From positions 1-56,204 of the forward strand of contig JAGAMG010000027.1 of assembly GCA_017624835.1 (NCBI GenBank): a DNA stretch of 56,204 nucleotides, read 5' to 3'. Below, one piece after another: positions 43,708 to 53,113 of the stretch (the stretch's first letter is position 1; the number at the start of each line of letters is the position of its first letter). The DNA comes from Lachnospiraceae bacterium. Its GTDB lineage: Bacteria; Bacillota; Clostridia; Lachnospirales; Lachnospiraceae. Under the pieces are notes generated by a model that saw nothing but the letters and a program-made list of their open reading frames with translations, did not search any database and was not told the origin of the DNA. A program made the translations under genes and the position numbers.

Positions 43708-45660
43708 TTAGTGCGCCATCTCTAATAAATATTTATCTACCGCATATTCCTTATATATCGAATATTCCTTTCCATTCCACTGGAAGTTTCCCTCCGGTGG
43801 ATTGCCTATCCAGATAATTGTTTCTGGCACAAATGTTTCATCCATATAAACCGCAGATTCATTTGTTACATTTACATGCTCTATCTCTACATCGCTATCC
43901 TTAAGCATTGCCCAGAAAGGATATTCATAATGATTTTCTCCCATATAAATTCCTACCCGGCTATATCCCTGCGCCTTAATATCCTGTGCAATAGAAAGAT
44001 AGGCGGGATATTCATGGGGTCTGACTACAAAATATCCATAAGGTCGGGTATCCGCATCATCCACGTTACAAACATTTCTGTGATACATACACATACTTGC
44101 CAAATTCATAATTGCCACAAAGCAAATGGCTCCTACCCACATGTTCTGACAGGAAATACTCATTCCTTTTTCAGGCAGCTTTTGCATCTGCAATGCAAGC
44201 ATGGGGCACAGAAGTGTCAAATAAGACAGCATATACCTTGTAACAAAGGGCTCCCAACGCAAAATAGTACAAAAGATTAGAAAACTAACTACTGCAATCA
44301 AGGAGTAACTATGTAACAGCTTCTTCCATTCCATCTTTTTAATCTTAAAAATCACCAATACAATACAGAATATAAGTAACCATACAATCAAAGGATTTGC
44401 TGCCGTATCATGCCCAAAATTAGGCGCATCACTTAATGCATATGCTCTGCCATCCTCCGAGATTGCCGGATTGTTCAAATCCACCCGTAACAGACGCGCC
44501 AATATTTCCGGTACTTTTGCAAACTGTCTGGCATAGTCATACAAATAAACTGTGGGAAGATTTATCACAAAATTCTTACTAAAATTCACAAGCAGCGCTA
44601 AAGGATTTAAGGTTCCTACCAGCTGACGCTGTCCTGCAATGGGACTGCTGATAGCATGGAAAGTACTTATATTACGGGCAAGCTCCGGTACTATGGGCAG
44701 TACAATACAGGGTATGGTACACAAAATCAAGCGAAGCAAAACACCTACCTTATCCTTTCTGCGAATGCATACCACCAATAGCCATAATACAAATATCACC
44801 ATTGCAATACAAACAGAAGGCTTGATTAAATATCCCCATGCCACACAGAATCCCATAATGCACACTTTTCGTATATTCGTTCTATTCCACTGAATCAATT
44901 CCCCGGTCTGCGTAAAATCCAAAAGCAAATACACAAAGAACAACAGCCAAACCGTGGCAAAATTGTCCACCTGAGTAGTCAACGCTTCCCCAAAAGCAAT
45001 GGGCATGGACATGTATAAAAGACTTGCCAACCGACAGAAGCTTTGCTTACAGCCTATTTTGCCGGCTATCCCATATACCATAACCGCACAGGTATAATAG
45101 GAAATACACTGCAAAAGATTGATACAGATATCGCTTTTTCCAAGCAATACATATACATGAAGATTTACAAACTCTCCCAGCATGGGGCTGGCAATTTGCC
45201 GTATAATATTGGTAGCATAATGCTCCACCGAACCATTTTGCGCCCACGCTGCAATACGGGACATGTGATAGGTCATGGAATCCCAATTATAGGGAGCGGT
45301 TTTTACCGCCAAGATACCCACATATCCTGCTACCAGCAGCATAATTAACAGCAAAAATCTTTCGTTCTTTGCCGGAAGTTTTATCTGCACTATATCTCTG
45401 ATAATATTTTTATACGCATTATTTTTTTTGAATTTCAACAAGAATAGCAGTACTAATAAAACATCCAGGATACCCCAAAACAGTGCCAGGGAAGTCCTGT
45501 TAATCCCCTGAAATAGGGATAAAATTTCTGTGCTTGTAAATAAAAGCAGCATCCATATGGTGGCACCACCTATATATGCCTCCAGTCTGGCATTCTGTTT
45601 CTCACGTTCTTTCGTATATCCGTATACATTTAAATATAATAGTATATTTGCTGTAAACAT
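43708..45660 (-). CDS. Large GT-C-like membrane protein
   Basis: 650 residues with about twelve membrane helices and an outer C-terminal domain. The first outer loop carries YNWDSMTYHMSRIAAWAQNG followed by HYATN, a form seen in GT39-like and related bacterial GT-C proteins. It is the first gene of the segment downstream of manA; the 122-base AT-rich gap at 45661-45782 could hold a promoter. Substrate unknown. Confidence 0.72.
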   Translation of the reverse strand: MFTANILLYLNVYGYTKEREKQNARLEAYIGGATIWMLLLFTSTEILSLFQGINRTSLALFWGILDVLLVLLFLLKFKKNNAYKNIIRDIVQIKLPAKNERFLLLIMLLVAGYVGILAVKTAPYNWDSMTYHMSRIAAWAQNGSVEHYATNIIRQIASPMLGEFVNLHVYVLLGKSDICINLLQCISYYTCAVMVYGIAGKIGCKQSFCRLASLLYMSMPIAFGEALTTQVDNFATVWLLFFVYLLLDFTQTGELIQWNRTNIRKVCIMGFCVAWGYLIKPSVCIAMVIFVLWLLVVCIRRKDKVGVLLRLILCTIPCIVLPIVPELARNISTFHAISSPIAGQRQLVGTLNPLALLVNFSKNFVINLPTVYLYDYARQFAKVPEILARLLRVDLNNPAISEDGRAYALSDAPNFGHDTAANPLIVWLLIFCIVLVIFKIKKMEWKKLLHSYSLIAVVSFLIFCTILRWEPFVTRYMLSYLTLLCPMLALQMQKLPEKGMSISCQNMWVGAICFVAIMNLASMCMYHRNVCNVDDADTRPYGYFVVRPHEYPAYLSIAQDIKAQGYSRVGIYMGENHYEYPFWAMLKDSDVEIEHVNVTNESAVYMDETFVPETIIWIGNPPEGNFQWNGKEYSIYKEYAVDKYLLEMAH

Positions 45661-45782
45661 GTTATCTCTCCATCCTGTTTCATGCTCTACATATTGCTCT
45701 AATCGAGTTTATCATATTTCTATCCAAAAATCCATCCGGCCTTTACATTTTTCAACCGAATAATGTTTTGAAAATCATTTCA

Positions 45783-46766
45783 TCAACAGGACACATTCAA
45801 CATCTGTGCCTTTCCATGTATCTTAAGGGGTATGGAATCCGCCGGGACAAAGATACAGTCCCCCTTAAAAAAGTTCAGCATAATACCCTCTCCAAAGATT
45901 ACACCACAGCCCTCCGTACACAATAATACATGGAAGGAATTCTCAAGAGTCCCAAAATCCACCAATTCACGATTCTGCTCTGTATTTAGGAGCATACGCT
46001 CTACCTGAAAGTATTTGCAACGGCACAAAAGCTCGGAAGCATAACCCTTGCGATATTTGAGCACACGCATGGGCTGCATGGGTTCGCTGCTGCTTTTCAA
46101 TTCGGCTACGTCTAGTGCCTTATCAATGTGAAGTTCTCGCTTCTTCCCATTTTTATCCACTCGATTATAATCATACAAACGATAGGTCAGATTGGAGTTT
46201 TCCTGTATCTCTGCAATCAGCGCACCGGCTCCAATAGCATGCACGGTACCTGCCTCAATATAAAAAACATCATCCTTCCTAACAGGCACCTTCTGCAAAT
46301 ATTTTTCTATGGTTCCATCCATAATACTCTGACGAAGCTTCTCCTTCTTAATATCATGACAAAAGCCATAAACAAGCTTCGTATCCTTTTTGGCATCCAG
46401 CACATACCACATTTCGCTCTTGCCCAGAGAACCATTCTCATGCTCACGAGCATACTCATCATCCGGGTGCACCTGTACGGATAAATCCTTTTTGGCATCG
46501 ATAAGCTTAATCAATATGGGAAGCTCTCCTTTGGTACGAGGATGTGTGCCCAGAAATTCCGGATGCTCCTTTAATACCTCCGTCAAGCTTTTCCCTGTAA
46601 ATTCTCCACTGACCACCACACTGGGACCATCCGGATGGGTAGAGCATTCCCAGGTTTCTGCCAAGGGCTCCATGGCAATATCCTTGGAGAAATCGTCATT
46701 CAACCTGCTTCCACCCCACAAGTAATCCTTTCCTGCGGGGCGCAATAAGAATGGCTTATTTTTCAT
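45783..46766 (-). CDS. manA: Mannose-6-phosphate isomerase, class I
   Basis: Zinc enzyme interconverting fructose-6-P and mannose-6-P, entry to GDP-mannose. The 327-residue protein has SVQVHPDDEYA with zinc ligands, GKSEMWYVLDA and YIEAGTVHAIGAG, typical of type I PMI of Firmicutes. I chose ATG 46766 with AAGGAG ten bases upstream; the frame is open to 46787. It follows fcl by about 30 bases. The C-terminal cupin of ManC (49905-51221) may be a second isomerase. Confidence 0.93.
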   Translation of the reverse strand: MKNKPFLLRPAGKDYLWGGSRLNDDFSKDIAMEPLAETWECSTHPDGPSVVVSGEFTGKSLTEVLKEHPEFLGTHPRTKGELPILIKLIDAKKDLSVQVHPDDEYAREHENGSLGKSEMWYVLDAKKDTKLVYGFCHDIKKEKLRQSIMDGTIEKYLQKVPVRKDDVFYIEAGTVHAIGAGALIAEIQENSNLTYRLYDYNRVDKNGKKRELHIDKALDVAELKSSSEPMQPMRVLKYRKGYASELLCRCKYFQVERMLLNTEQNRELVDFGTLENSFHVLLCTEGCGVIFGEGIMLNFFKGDCIFVPADSIPLKIHGKAQMLNVSC

Positions 46767-46796
46767 CAACATCCATCTCCTTACCAAGCTCTTTTC

Positions 46797-47741
46797 TTAA
46801 CGCTCTGCGCGCATAGGATTATGCAGGAAATCATCATAAGCCATTGCAATACCCTTTTCCAGTTCCACCTTGTATTTCCAACCTAATTTTTCCAATTTGG
46901 ATACATCTAAAAGCTTTCTGGGGGTACCATCCGGCTTTGTAGTATCCCATTTGATGGTGCCGGTATAGCCGATTACCTTAGCGGTCAGCTCCGTCAGCTC
47001 CTTAATACTCAATTCCTTGCCGGTGCCGATATTTACCGTTTCATTACCGGAATAATGATTCATCAGGAACAGGCAGGCATCTGCCAAATCATCCACATAC
47101 AAAAACTCCCGAAGGGGGGTACCGGTTCCCCAGCATTCCACTTCCTGCAAGCCTGCCACCTTTGCTTCATGAAATCTGCGAATTAATGCCGGAAGCACAT
47201 GACTGTGGGTTGGATGATAATTATCATTGGGACCATACAGATTGGTGGGCATTGCTGAAATATAATCCGTACCGTATTGTTTATTTAAATACTCACAATA
47301 TTTCAAACCGGAAATCTTAGCTAATGCATAAGCCTCATTGGTTTGCTCCAGTTCAGAGGTTAGCAGACAGCTCTCCGGCATGGGCTGGGGTGCCATACGT
47401 GGATAAATGCAGGAGGAACCCAAAAACAAAAGCTTCTTACAACCATTCTGCCATGCCGAATGAATCACATTCATCTCCAAAATCATATTTTCATACATGA
47501 AATCTGCAAGCGCCTCCGAATTGGCAATAATGCCACCTACTTTCGCAGCCGCAAGAAATACATAATCCGGCTTTTCTTCCGCAAAGAAGCACTCCACCTG
47601 ATCCTGTCTGCACAAATCCAGTTCCTTATGGGTTCTGACTACTATATTGGTGTAGCCTTCCTTTTCCAGGGCACGGACAATGGCAGAGCCCACCATCCCT
47701 CTGTGACCCGCCACATATATTTTCGCATTTTTTTCCATCAT
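46797..47741 (-). CDS. fcl: GDP-L-fucose synthase
   Basis: 314-residue epimerase-reductase that turns GDP-4-keto-6-deoxymannose into GDP-L-fucose. It has [31 protein letters not shown], the Tyr-Lys of YALAKISG, and [11 protein letters not shown], all characteristic of Fcl/WcaG. It lies 24 bases after gmd, the enzyme that makes its substrate. Confidence 0.95.
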   Translation of the reverse strand: MMEKNAKIYVAGHRGMVGSAIVRALEKEGYTNIVVRTHKELDLCRQDQVECFFAEEKPDYVFLAAAKVGGIIANSEALADFMYENMILEMNVIHSAWQNGCKKLLFLGSSCIYPRMAPQPMPESCLLTSELEQTNEAYALAKISGLKYCEYLNKQYGTDYISAMPTNLYGPNDNYHPTHSHVLPALIRRFHEAKVAGLQEVECWGTGTPLREFLYVDDLADACLFLMNHYSGNETVNIGTGKELSIKELTELTAKVIGYTGTIKWDTTKPDGTPRKLLDVSKLEKLGWKYKVELEKGIAMAYDDFLHNPMRAER

Positions 47742-47765
47742 AACCTTATCTCCCTCACCAGCGAC

Positions 47766-48818
47766 CTATTCTTCTACAGCTTTCAAAGCACGCTCTCTTT
47801 TAGCCAACGCACGGTCATGCTTTGCCATGATTTCCACCAGCTCTTCATAGGTGGTTTTTTGAGGATTCCATCCCAGAACTGTTTTGGCCTTGGTGGGATC
47901 TCCCCAGAGATTATCCACATCCGTAGGTCTGTACCACTTAGGATTTACACATACCAGCATTTTACCGGTATCTGCATCATACCCCTTCTCGTCCACTCCG
48001 GTTCCTTCCCATCGGATACAAATCCCATTGGCTTTAAAAGCTTTTTCCGTAAAATCTCTGACTGTGTGCTGCTCTCCGGTAGCAATCACAAAATCCTCCG
48101 GCGTATCATGCTGCAGAATCATCCACATACACTCCACATAATCCTTAGCATAGCCCCAATCTCTTAAGGAATCCATATTTCCAAGCTCTAAGTGATCCTG
48201 TAATCCCTCTGCAATTCTGCCTGCTGCCAAAGTAATCTTGCGGGTTACAAAATTCTCTCCACGTCTCTCGGACTCATGATTAAATAAAATACCGTTTACT
48301 GCAAACATTCCATAGGCTTCCCGATATTCCTTGGTAATCCAAAAACCATACTGCTTTGCCACTGCATAGGGGCTATAGGGATGGAAAGGTGTGGTTTCTT
48401 TCTGAGGTACCTCTTCCACCTTGCCATATAATTCTGAAGTGGACGCCTGATAAAACTTGGTCTTCTCCGTTAAGCCCAAAATCCTGATTGCTTCCAGGAT
48501 TCGCAGTACTCCAATGGCATCCACATCCCCGGAATATTCCGGCACGTCAAAGGATACCTGTACATGGGACTGGGCTGCCAGATTGTAAATTTCATCCGGC
48601 TGCACCTTAGCAATAATTGCTGTCAGAGATGAGGTATCGGACAAATCTCCATCATATAATGTAATCATATTCTTTGCAATCAAATGATCAATTCTTGCCG
48701 TATTAGAAATAGAAGCACGTCTCACAATACCATGCACCTCATATCCCTTTTCCAATAAAAACTCTGCCAAATAAGAGCCATCCTGTCCTGTAATTCCTGT
48801 AATAAGCGCTTTTTTCAT
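47766..48818 (-). CDS. gmd: GDP-mannose 4,6-dehydratase
   Basis: 350-residue enzyme giving GDP-4-keto-6-deoxymannose. Motifs: [46 protein letters not shown] and [13 protein letters not shown], all Gmd hallmarks. I chose the ATG at 48818 (MKKALITG) rather than the open-frame start at 48842. A promoter lies in the divergent region with araC, so the AraC protein is a likely regulator of gmd-fcl-manA. Confidence 0.95.
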   Translation of the reverse strand: MKKALITGITGQDGSYLAEFLLEKGYEVHGIVRRASISNTARIDHLIAKNMITLYDGDLSDTSSLTAIIAKVQPDEIYNLAAQSHVQVSFDVPEYSGDVDAIGVLRILEAIRILGLTEKTKFYQASTSELYGKVEEVPQKETTPFHPYSPYAVAKQYGFWITKEYREAYGMFAVNGILFNHESERRGENFVTRKITLAAGRIAEGLQDHLELGNMDSLRDWGYAKDYVECMWMILQHDTPEDFVIATGEQHTVRDFTEKAFKANGICIRWEGTGVDEKGYDADTGKMLVCVNPKWYRPTDVDNLWGDPTKAKTVLGWNPQKTTYEELVEIMAKHDRALAKRERALKAVEE

Positions 48819-48908
48819 AATATCTATCCATCCTTTCCTCAATGAACTACGTGTACCCGATAGTGCATCCTGTTATTCGCACAAATTTAATTTATTGTAA
48901 CCCATGAT

Positions 48909-48937
48909 TTTATAGTTTTTAATAGAGTTTTTTGCAA
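48909..48937 (-). promoter_or_regulatory. Probable promoter for gmd-fcl-manA
   Basis: TTGCAA (48937-48932) and TATAAA (48914-48909) lie 17 bases apart on the minus strand, about 90 bases upstream of the gmd start and in the intergenic space shared with the divergent araC gene. Confidence 0.5.
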
Positions 48938-48952
48938 ACAACTAGCATTATA

Positions 48953-48982
48953 TTGACTTTCTTTATTTTCATCCTTTATAGT
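48953..48982 (+). promoter_or_regulatory. Probable promoter for the AraC regulator
   Basis: TTGACT and TATAGT with an 18-base spacer on the plus strand, about 50 bases upstream of the araC start codon and divergent from the gmd promoter. Confidence 0.55.
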
Positions 48983-49031
48983 ATCATTATAATAACTTTT
49001 CATTTAAAATTGATTGGAGAGATATCCCCTT

Positions 49032-49892
49032 ATGAATACTTCCCTTTTTCATGGTAATTTAGTAAATTCAAATCGTATTATTTATACACCCTCTGCATTT
49101 GCCAAAGATAGCCTGCTGCATTTACAGGAAACCGGCCAATTGGAAGCCCGAAAGCCTCACACCAGCAGCAGAGAAAATCTGCTGTCCTATCTCTTTTTTG
49201 TAGTGCTGAATGGCAGTGGCACACTAAACTATAACGGACGGGAATATTCCCTGTCCAAGGGGAACTGTGTATTTATCGATTGTCGCAAACCCTATTCCCA
49301 CTGTTCTTCCGAAAATCTCTGGACATTAAAATGGGTCCATTTTTATGGACCCAACATGCACACTATTTATCAAAAATATTTGGAACGTGGAGGACTGCCC
49401 CTTTTCAACTCTCAAAGAGCGGAGGAATACGCCGGACTACTACAGTCGATTTTTACCCTCGCCTCCTCTGACAGCTATGTAAAGGATATGCAGATCAACG
49501 AAAAGCTATCTGCATTGCTGACCATGCTGATGCAGGACAGTTGGCATCCCGGTGAAAACAACTCCCGGCATTCCCAAAAACGAAATCTTCGGGAAATCAA
49601 GGACTATATTGACCTTAACTACGCTCGGGAAATCACTCTGGATAGTTTGTCCAACCACTTTTTTATCAATAAATTTTATCTGACCAGACTCTTTAAAGAA
49701 CAATTCGGCATCTCCGTAAATCACTATCTGCTACAGGTGCGCACCACTCAGGCAAAACAGCTGTTACGCTTCTCCGATTTGTCCATCGAAGAAATCGGAC
49801 AGAAATGCGGTATCAAAGATCCCAATTATTTTTCCCGGATGTTTAAAAAAATGGAGGGAAGTACACCGGGGGAATATCGGAGACGGTGGTAA
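49032..49892 (+). CDS. AraC-family transcriptional regulator
   Basis: 286 residues. The N-terminal half is a cupin sensor domain (NGSGTLNYNGREYSLSKG near residues 65-82). The C-terminal third is the AraC DNA-binding domain with two helix-turn-helix units (LDSLSNHFFINKFYLTRLFK and LSIEEIGQKCGIKDPNYFS, ending TPGEYRRR). I chose ATG 49032 with GGAGAG upstream; a TTG at 49014 would extend it by six residues. It is divergent from gmd and convergent with manC, and is the only transcription regulator in the window. The cupin suggests a sugar-like ligand. Confidence 0.88.
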   Translation: MNTSLFHGNLVNSNRIIYTPSAFAKDSLLHLQETGQLEARKPHTSSRENLLSYLFFVVLNGSGTLNYNGREYSLSKGNCVFIDCRKPYSHCSSENLWTLKWVHFYGPNMHTIYQKYLERGGLPLFNSQRAEEYAGLLQSIFTLASSDSYVKDMQINEKLSALLTMLMQDSWHPGENNSRHSQKRNLREIKDYIDLNYAREITLDSLSNHFFINKFYLTRLFKEQFGISVNHYLLQVRTTQAKQLLRFSDLSIEEIGQKCGIKDPNYFSRMFKKMEGSTPGEYRRRW

Positions 49893-49904
49893 GGCGAAGT
49901 GCAC

Positions 49905-51221
49905 TTACCTCTCCAACTCATACTTCCGCTTATCATCAACGCTAATCTCTTTTCCCAGCTGCACTTCCATTACCTTCAATTCCGTATCTGCAATAATGGT
50001 ATGCTTGCAGCCGGCCTGTATGGTTATTACATCTCCGGGACCTACAATCTGCTCCATGCCTTCCACTATTGTCCTACCTTTGCCGGACAGAATAGTCCAG
50101 ACCTCATTGCGCCGCTCATGACTGTGATAATTCATCTGATGTCCGGGATTCAGAGTAACCTTGATGGTCATACTGTTCTGCTCTATATCGATTACCTCAT
50201 AACTGCCCCAGGATTTCTCTGCAAACATGACTTGCTGATTTATCTGGTCTACAAAGGGCTTAATCTGAGCGGACTGCTCTTTTTCCGCTACCAGGATTCC
50301 CTCTGCACTGGCTGCCACAATGGCATCCTTCATACCCATACATAGTATGGGCACGTTTAACTCATTAATGACATAGAGATTTTCACAATGTTCATTGCAC
50401 ATCACCTTACCAATGGTATTTTCCACCATTGCTTCCGAAAGGCTGTTCCAGGTACCTAAGTCCTTCCATTCTCCGGCAAAACGCAATACCTGTATCTTTT
50501 TTTCCTGCTCTACCACAGCATAATCAAAGCTGATTTTATTTAAGGTATCATACTTGGCATATAAATCATCATAATCCACGAAATCAATTAATTCATGAGC
50601 TTTGTCCAAGACATATTTCAGCTTATAGGCAAACACTCCGCCATTCCACAGGGCACCTTGGGCAATATACTGCTCCGCTGTCTTGGCATCCGGCTTTTCC
50701 TTAAAGGTTTCTACTCTGCTGACATTCTTTTTATCAGTGGGAATAATATAACCAAATTTTTCACTGGGATGGGTAGGTTCCATGCCCATCAGTACTAAGT
50801 TAGCCTCACCCTCCTTGGCAAGTCCGTCCAGCTTCTGCAATGCTTCAAAATAATCTGCATTTACGTAAGGGTCTACAGGACACACTACCACCGTATCATT
50901 TTCATCAATCCCCTTCACATCATGCAAAAATGCAGTTGCCAAGGCAATGGCAGGAAAGGTATCCCTGCGACAGGGCTCTACACAAACGTTTACTCCTGCC
51001 CCTAACTGGTTAGTAATAAAAGAAACCTGATTTTTACCGGTAGCAATGGTAACAGTAGCATCCTTGTCCACGGAACGAATCTGTCCATATACACGCTGTA
51101 TCATGGACTCATACTGTCCATCCTCTTTTTTAAATATCTTTATAAACTGTTTGGAACATATATCATTGGAAACCGGCCAAAGGCGTTTGCCGGAACCTCC
51201 GGATAGTAATATGATATTCAT
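49905..51221 (-). CDS. manC: Mannose-1-phosphate guanylyltransferase with C-terminal cupin
   Basis: 438 residues. The N-terminal GT-A domain starts LLSGGSGKRLWPVSND and holds the pyrophosphorylase site; the C-terminal cupin (about 345-438, with NYHSHERRNEVW) is the type II phosphomannose isomerase domain. The enzyme makes GDP-mannose, the substrate of Gmd. I chose ATG 51221, not the open-frame start at 51308: LLSGGSG follows, GAGGAGAG lies five bases upstream, and the extension is a decayed rfbA fragment in another frame. The ribosome binding site lies at the edge of that rfbA relic. It converges on araC, 13 bases apart. Confidence 0.93.
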   Translation of the reverse strand: MNIILLSGGSGKRLWPVSNDICSKQFIKIFKKEDGQYESMIQRVYGQIRSVDKDATVTIATGKNQVSFITNQLGAGVNVCVEPCRRDTFPAIALATAFLHDVKGIDENDTVVVCPVDPYVNADYFEALQKLDGLAKEGEANLVLMGMEPTHPSEKFGYIIPTDKKNVSRVETFKEKPDAKTAEQYIAQGALWNGGVFAYKLKYVLDKAHELIDFVDYDDLYAKYDTLNKISFDYAVVEQEKKIQVLRFAGEWKDLGTWNSLSEAMVENTIGKVMCNEHCENLYVINELNVPILCMGMKDAIVAASAEGILVAEKEQSAQIKPFVDQINQQVMFAEKSWGSYEVIDIEQNSMTIKVTLNPGHQMNYHSHERRNEVWTILSGKGRTIVEGMEQIVGPGDVITIQAGCKHTIIADTELKVMEVQLGKEISVDDKRKYELER

Positions 51222-51228
51222 AAGCACT

Positions 51229-51320
51229 CTCCTCAATATAGGAAATATACAATCCCTGTCTCTTCTAGAAGACCGCCACAAAGTCTGCAGCCTCCCAAAG
51301 AACATCATATTCCCCTTACC
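51229..51320 (-). pseudogene. rfbA: Decayed internal fragment of an rfbA gene
   Basis: Translating the minus strand gives WEAADFVAVF, a TAG stop, then [12 protein letters not shown], clearly matching intact RfbA ([23 protein letters not shown] at about 55393-55460). The stop replaces the Gln codon of FQKR. The fragment holds only part of the C-terminal third: its left end runs into the manC ribosome binding site and its right end fades near 51320. It shows a second rfbA once lay directly before manC, and it marks the edge of the AT-rich segment. Confidence 0.88.
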
Positions 51321-51397
51321 ACTACGCCATTAGAACTGTATAAGATGGCGACTAGGAATGGAAAAGAAAACGTCAGACAAGTCAATCAAGTAGTTCT

Positions 51398-52531
51398 TTA
51401 GCTAAATTTTTCGTATTCATCATTTATATTGATTTTACTTAACCCATCAGCCATCATTTGGAGTGTTTTTAAGCGGTCATTCAAAATATCAAAAATTGCC
51501 TCAGGATTTTCTGTTATTGCAATTAATTTTTGTAACATATCCCAAGATTCTTGTTCTATTTTTTCTATAACAGCAGGGCCACTCGCTTGATTAAATATAG
51601 CAACTATTTCATTAACTCTATTTTTTAACTCTTGTTCATTTGCTGAGAAAGTATTACTGTGTAGAGATAAAAAATAATACAACAAATCAATCCGATACTT
51701 ATTTGTATATGTATCCGTTAGTGACATTTTTTGTAATTGAACTATTGAGAGTAACAACGCCATAATATCTGTAATTCCTAAATCTCCAGAATTAAAAAAT
51801 AAAATTAATGCGGCTAAATCAGCCAATACTTCTTCTTTTGGCATTTCGCAATATATTGGATAATCTATACATAAATGCGAATATATAATGGCTGTTTGCA
51901 ACATTAATCTATTTTCCTTCTCATTAGAATTATTACTAAACGTTCTTATTATGTAATGTGAATACTCATGATAAATTATAAAAAGATCCATCACAACTGA
52001 AAAATCTGCCGCTTTCTGTAATAAATCATAAATACCTAATTTATTGAGTACAAGTTCTGCATAATATAATGTATCACCCGGTTCAATTTGTGAACCATAT
52101 CCAGTGTGAATACGTCTGATTAAATCATTTTTGAGAATTACTTTGTATATTTTATATTGTTCATTATTAAATAATTGGAAATCCATTAAGTAATTTAATG
52201 CATAATACTTAGCTAAAACATACGAATTCTCAGTTAACCCAGAAGTTATACAAATAAGGCAACCTTCTAAAATATCATCATTAACATTATAGCAATTCGG
52301 ATAGGAATTTACCAACTTGCCTATAAATATATTACTTCCCGAAAAATAAATATTATTTTTCAGACATTCATTTATTAAAATTTCAAATTCCATGTTATTA
52401 CTATATTTATTGTCCATATCCATTTGAAAATTTAAATTAAGTCCATTGATTAATGGCTCATTGATACTATCTTTATTTCCTATATTTTCTCCGTTTTTAA
52501 AATTTAATTCAAAATATTCTTTAGGTAACAT
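51398..52531 (-). CDS. HExxH metallopeptidase-like protein of unknown function
   Basis: 377 residues, no signal peptide or membrane helix. It has a zincin motif HEYSH (188-192) and, about 42 residues on, EVLAD (E234, D238), arranged like the ExxxD of gluzincins, so zinc binding and peptidase activity are plausible. The N-terminal 90 residues are Asn-rich and the C-terminus helical. Base composition is far more AT-rich than the glycan genes. It starts after AAGGAAATAT, 12 bases downstream of the Cys-rich gene 52544-53113, so the two form a pair. No known family recognised; it could be a toxin, a regulator-cleaving protease or a defence effector. Confidence 0.7.
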   Translation of the reverse strand: MLPKEYFELNFKNGENIGNKDSINEPLINGLNLNFQMDMDNKYSNNMEFEILINECLKNNIYFSGSNIFIGKLVNSYPNCYNVNDDILEGCLICITSGLTENSYVLAKYYALNYLMDFQLFNNEQYKIYKVILKNDLIRRIHTGYGSQIEPGDTLYYAELVLNKLGIYDLLQKAADFSVVMDLFIIYHEYSHYIIRTFSNNSNEKENRLMLQTAIIYSHLCIDYPIYCEMPKEEVLADLAALILFFNSGDLGITDIMALLLSIVQLQKMSLTDTYTNKYRIDLLYYFLSLHSNTFSANEQELKNRVNEIVAIFNQASGPAVIEKIEQESWDMLQKLIAITENPEAIFDILNDRLKTLQMMADGLSKININDEYEKFS

Positions 52532-52543
52532 ATATTTCCTTCT

Positions 52544-53113
52544 TTATGCCAAACTAATAATATTATTTTCACTTTTTATAACACCATTTGAAATTAATTT
52601 ATTGATTATTAATCGAATATCTAATTCTTTGATAATACATTTTCCTTCATTTTTATAAAAAGAACAACGTTGATAATTATTATTAAAACAATCTGTTGTA
52701 TATTCACACACTAAACTGTTTATATTTATTCCTTCTGATATAGTACTATAAAATAGAACCTTAGCAAATATACAACAATCTTCTTTTTCTAATTTGTAAA
52801 TACAAGGATTTATCTTCCCCAAAGCAACACCTAATGCCGTTATTGCTCCTTTTGTAATAAAAATATCACAAACACATGCCAATGTTAATACGGTCAGTTT
52901 TTTCAAATTAATATAAATATTTTTGTTAGGTATAAATAAATTATCGCTATTATTTATTAACACATTCTCCTCTACAATTGGTTTGACATATTCATTAGAA
53001 TTACTTTGAAAATCTTTTAATAAATAATGTCTTACAATCTTTTGGGCTTCATTATCTGATGTAATATTCTTATTGATAAATTCACAGAATTCTTCATATG
53101 TTATCTCTTTCAT
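52544..53113 (-). CDS. Cys-rich protein of unknown function, paired with the HExxH protein
   Basis: 189 residues. The middle (about 85-105) is hydrophobic and the last 80 residues hold about nine Cys (for example KEDCCIFAK, VCEYTTDC, NYQRCSFYKNEGKC), suggesting metal or Fe-S binding. The end (IRLIINKLISNGVIKSENN) looks like a short helical, winged-helix-like tail. I chose ATG 53113, with GAGGAA upstream, over 53164. It is very AT-rich. Its start lies inside the 3' end of a broken gene (53094-53433). Function unknown. Confidence 0.65.
   Translation of the reverse strand: MKEITYEEFCEFINKNITSDNEAQKIVRHYLLKDFQSNSNEYVKPIVEENVLINNSDNLFIPNKNIYINLKKLTVLTLACVCDIFITKGAITALGVALGKINPCIYKLEKEDCCIFAKVLFYSTISEGININSLVCEYTTDCFNNNYQRCSFYKNEGKCIIKELDIRLIINKLISNGVIKSENNIISLA

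Noticed and set aside
51222-51308. N-terminal extension of ManC to 467 residues
   Set aside because: The extra codons read through the decayed rfbA fragment in another frame; ManC homologues begin at LLSGGSG as at 51221.
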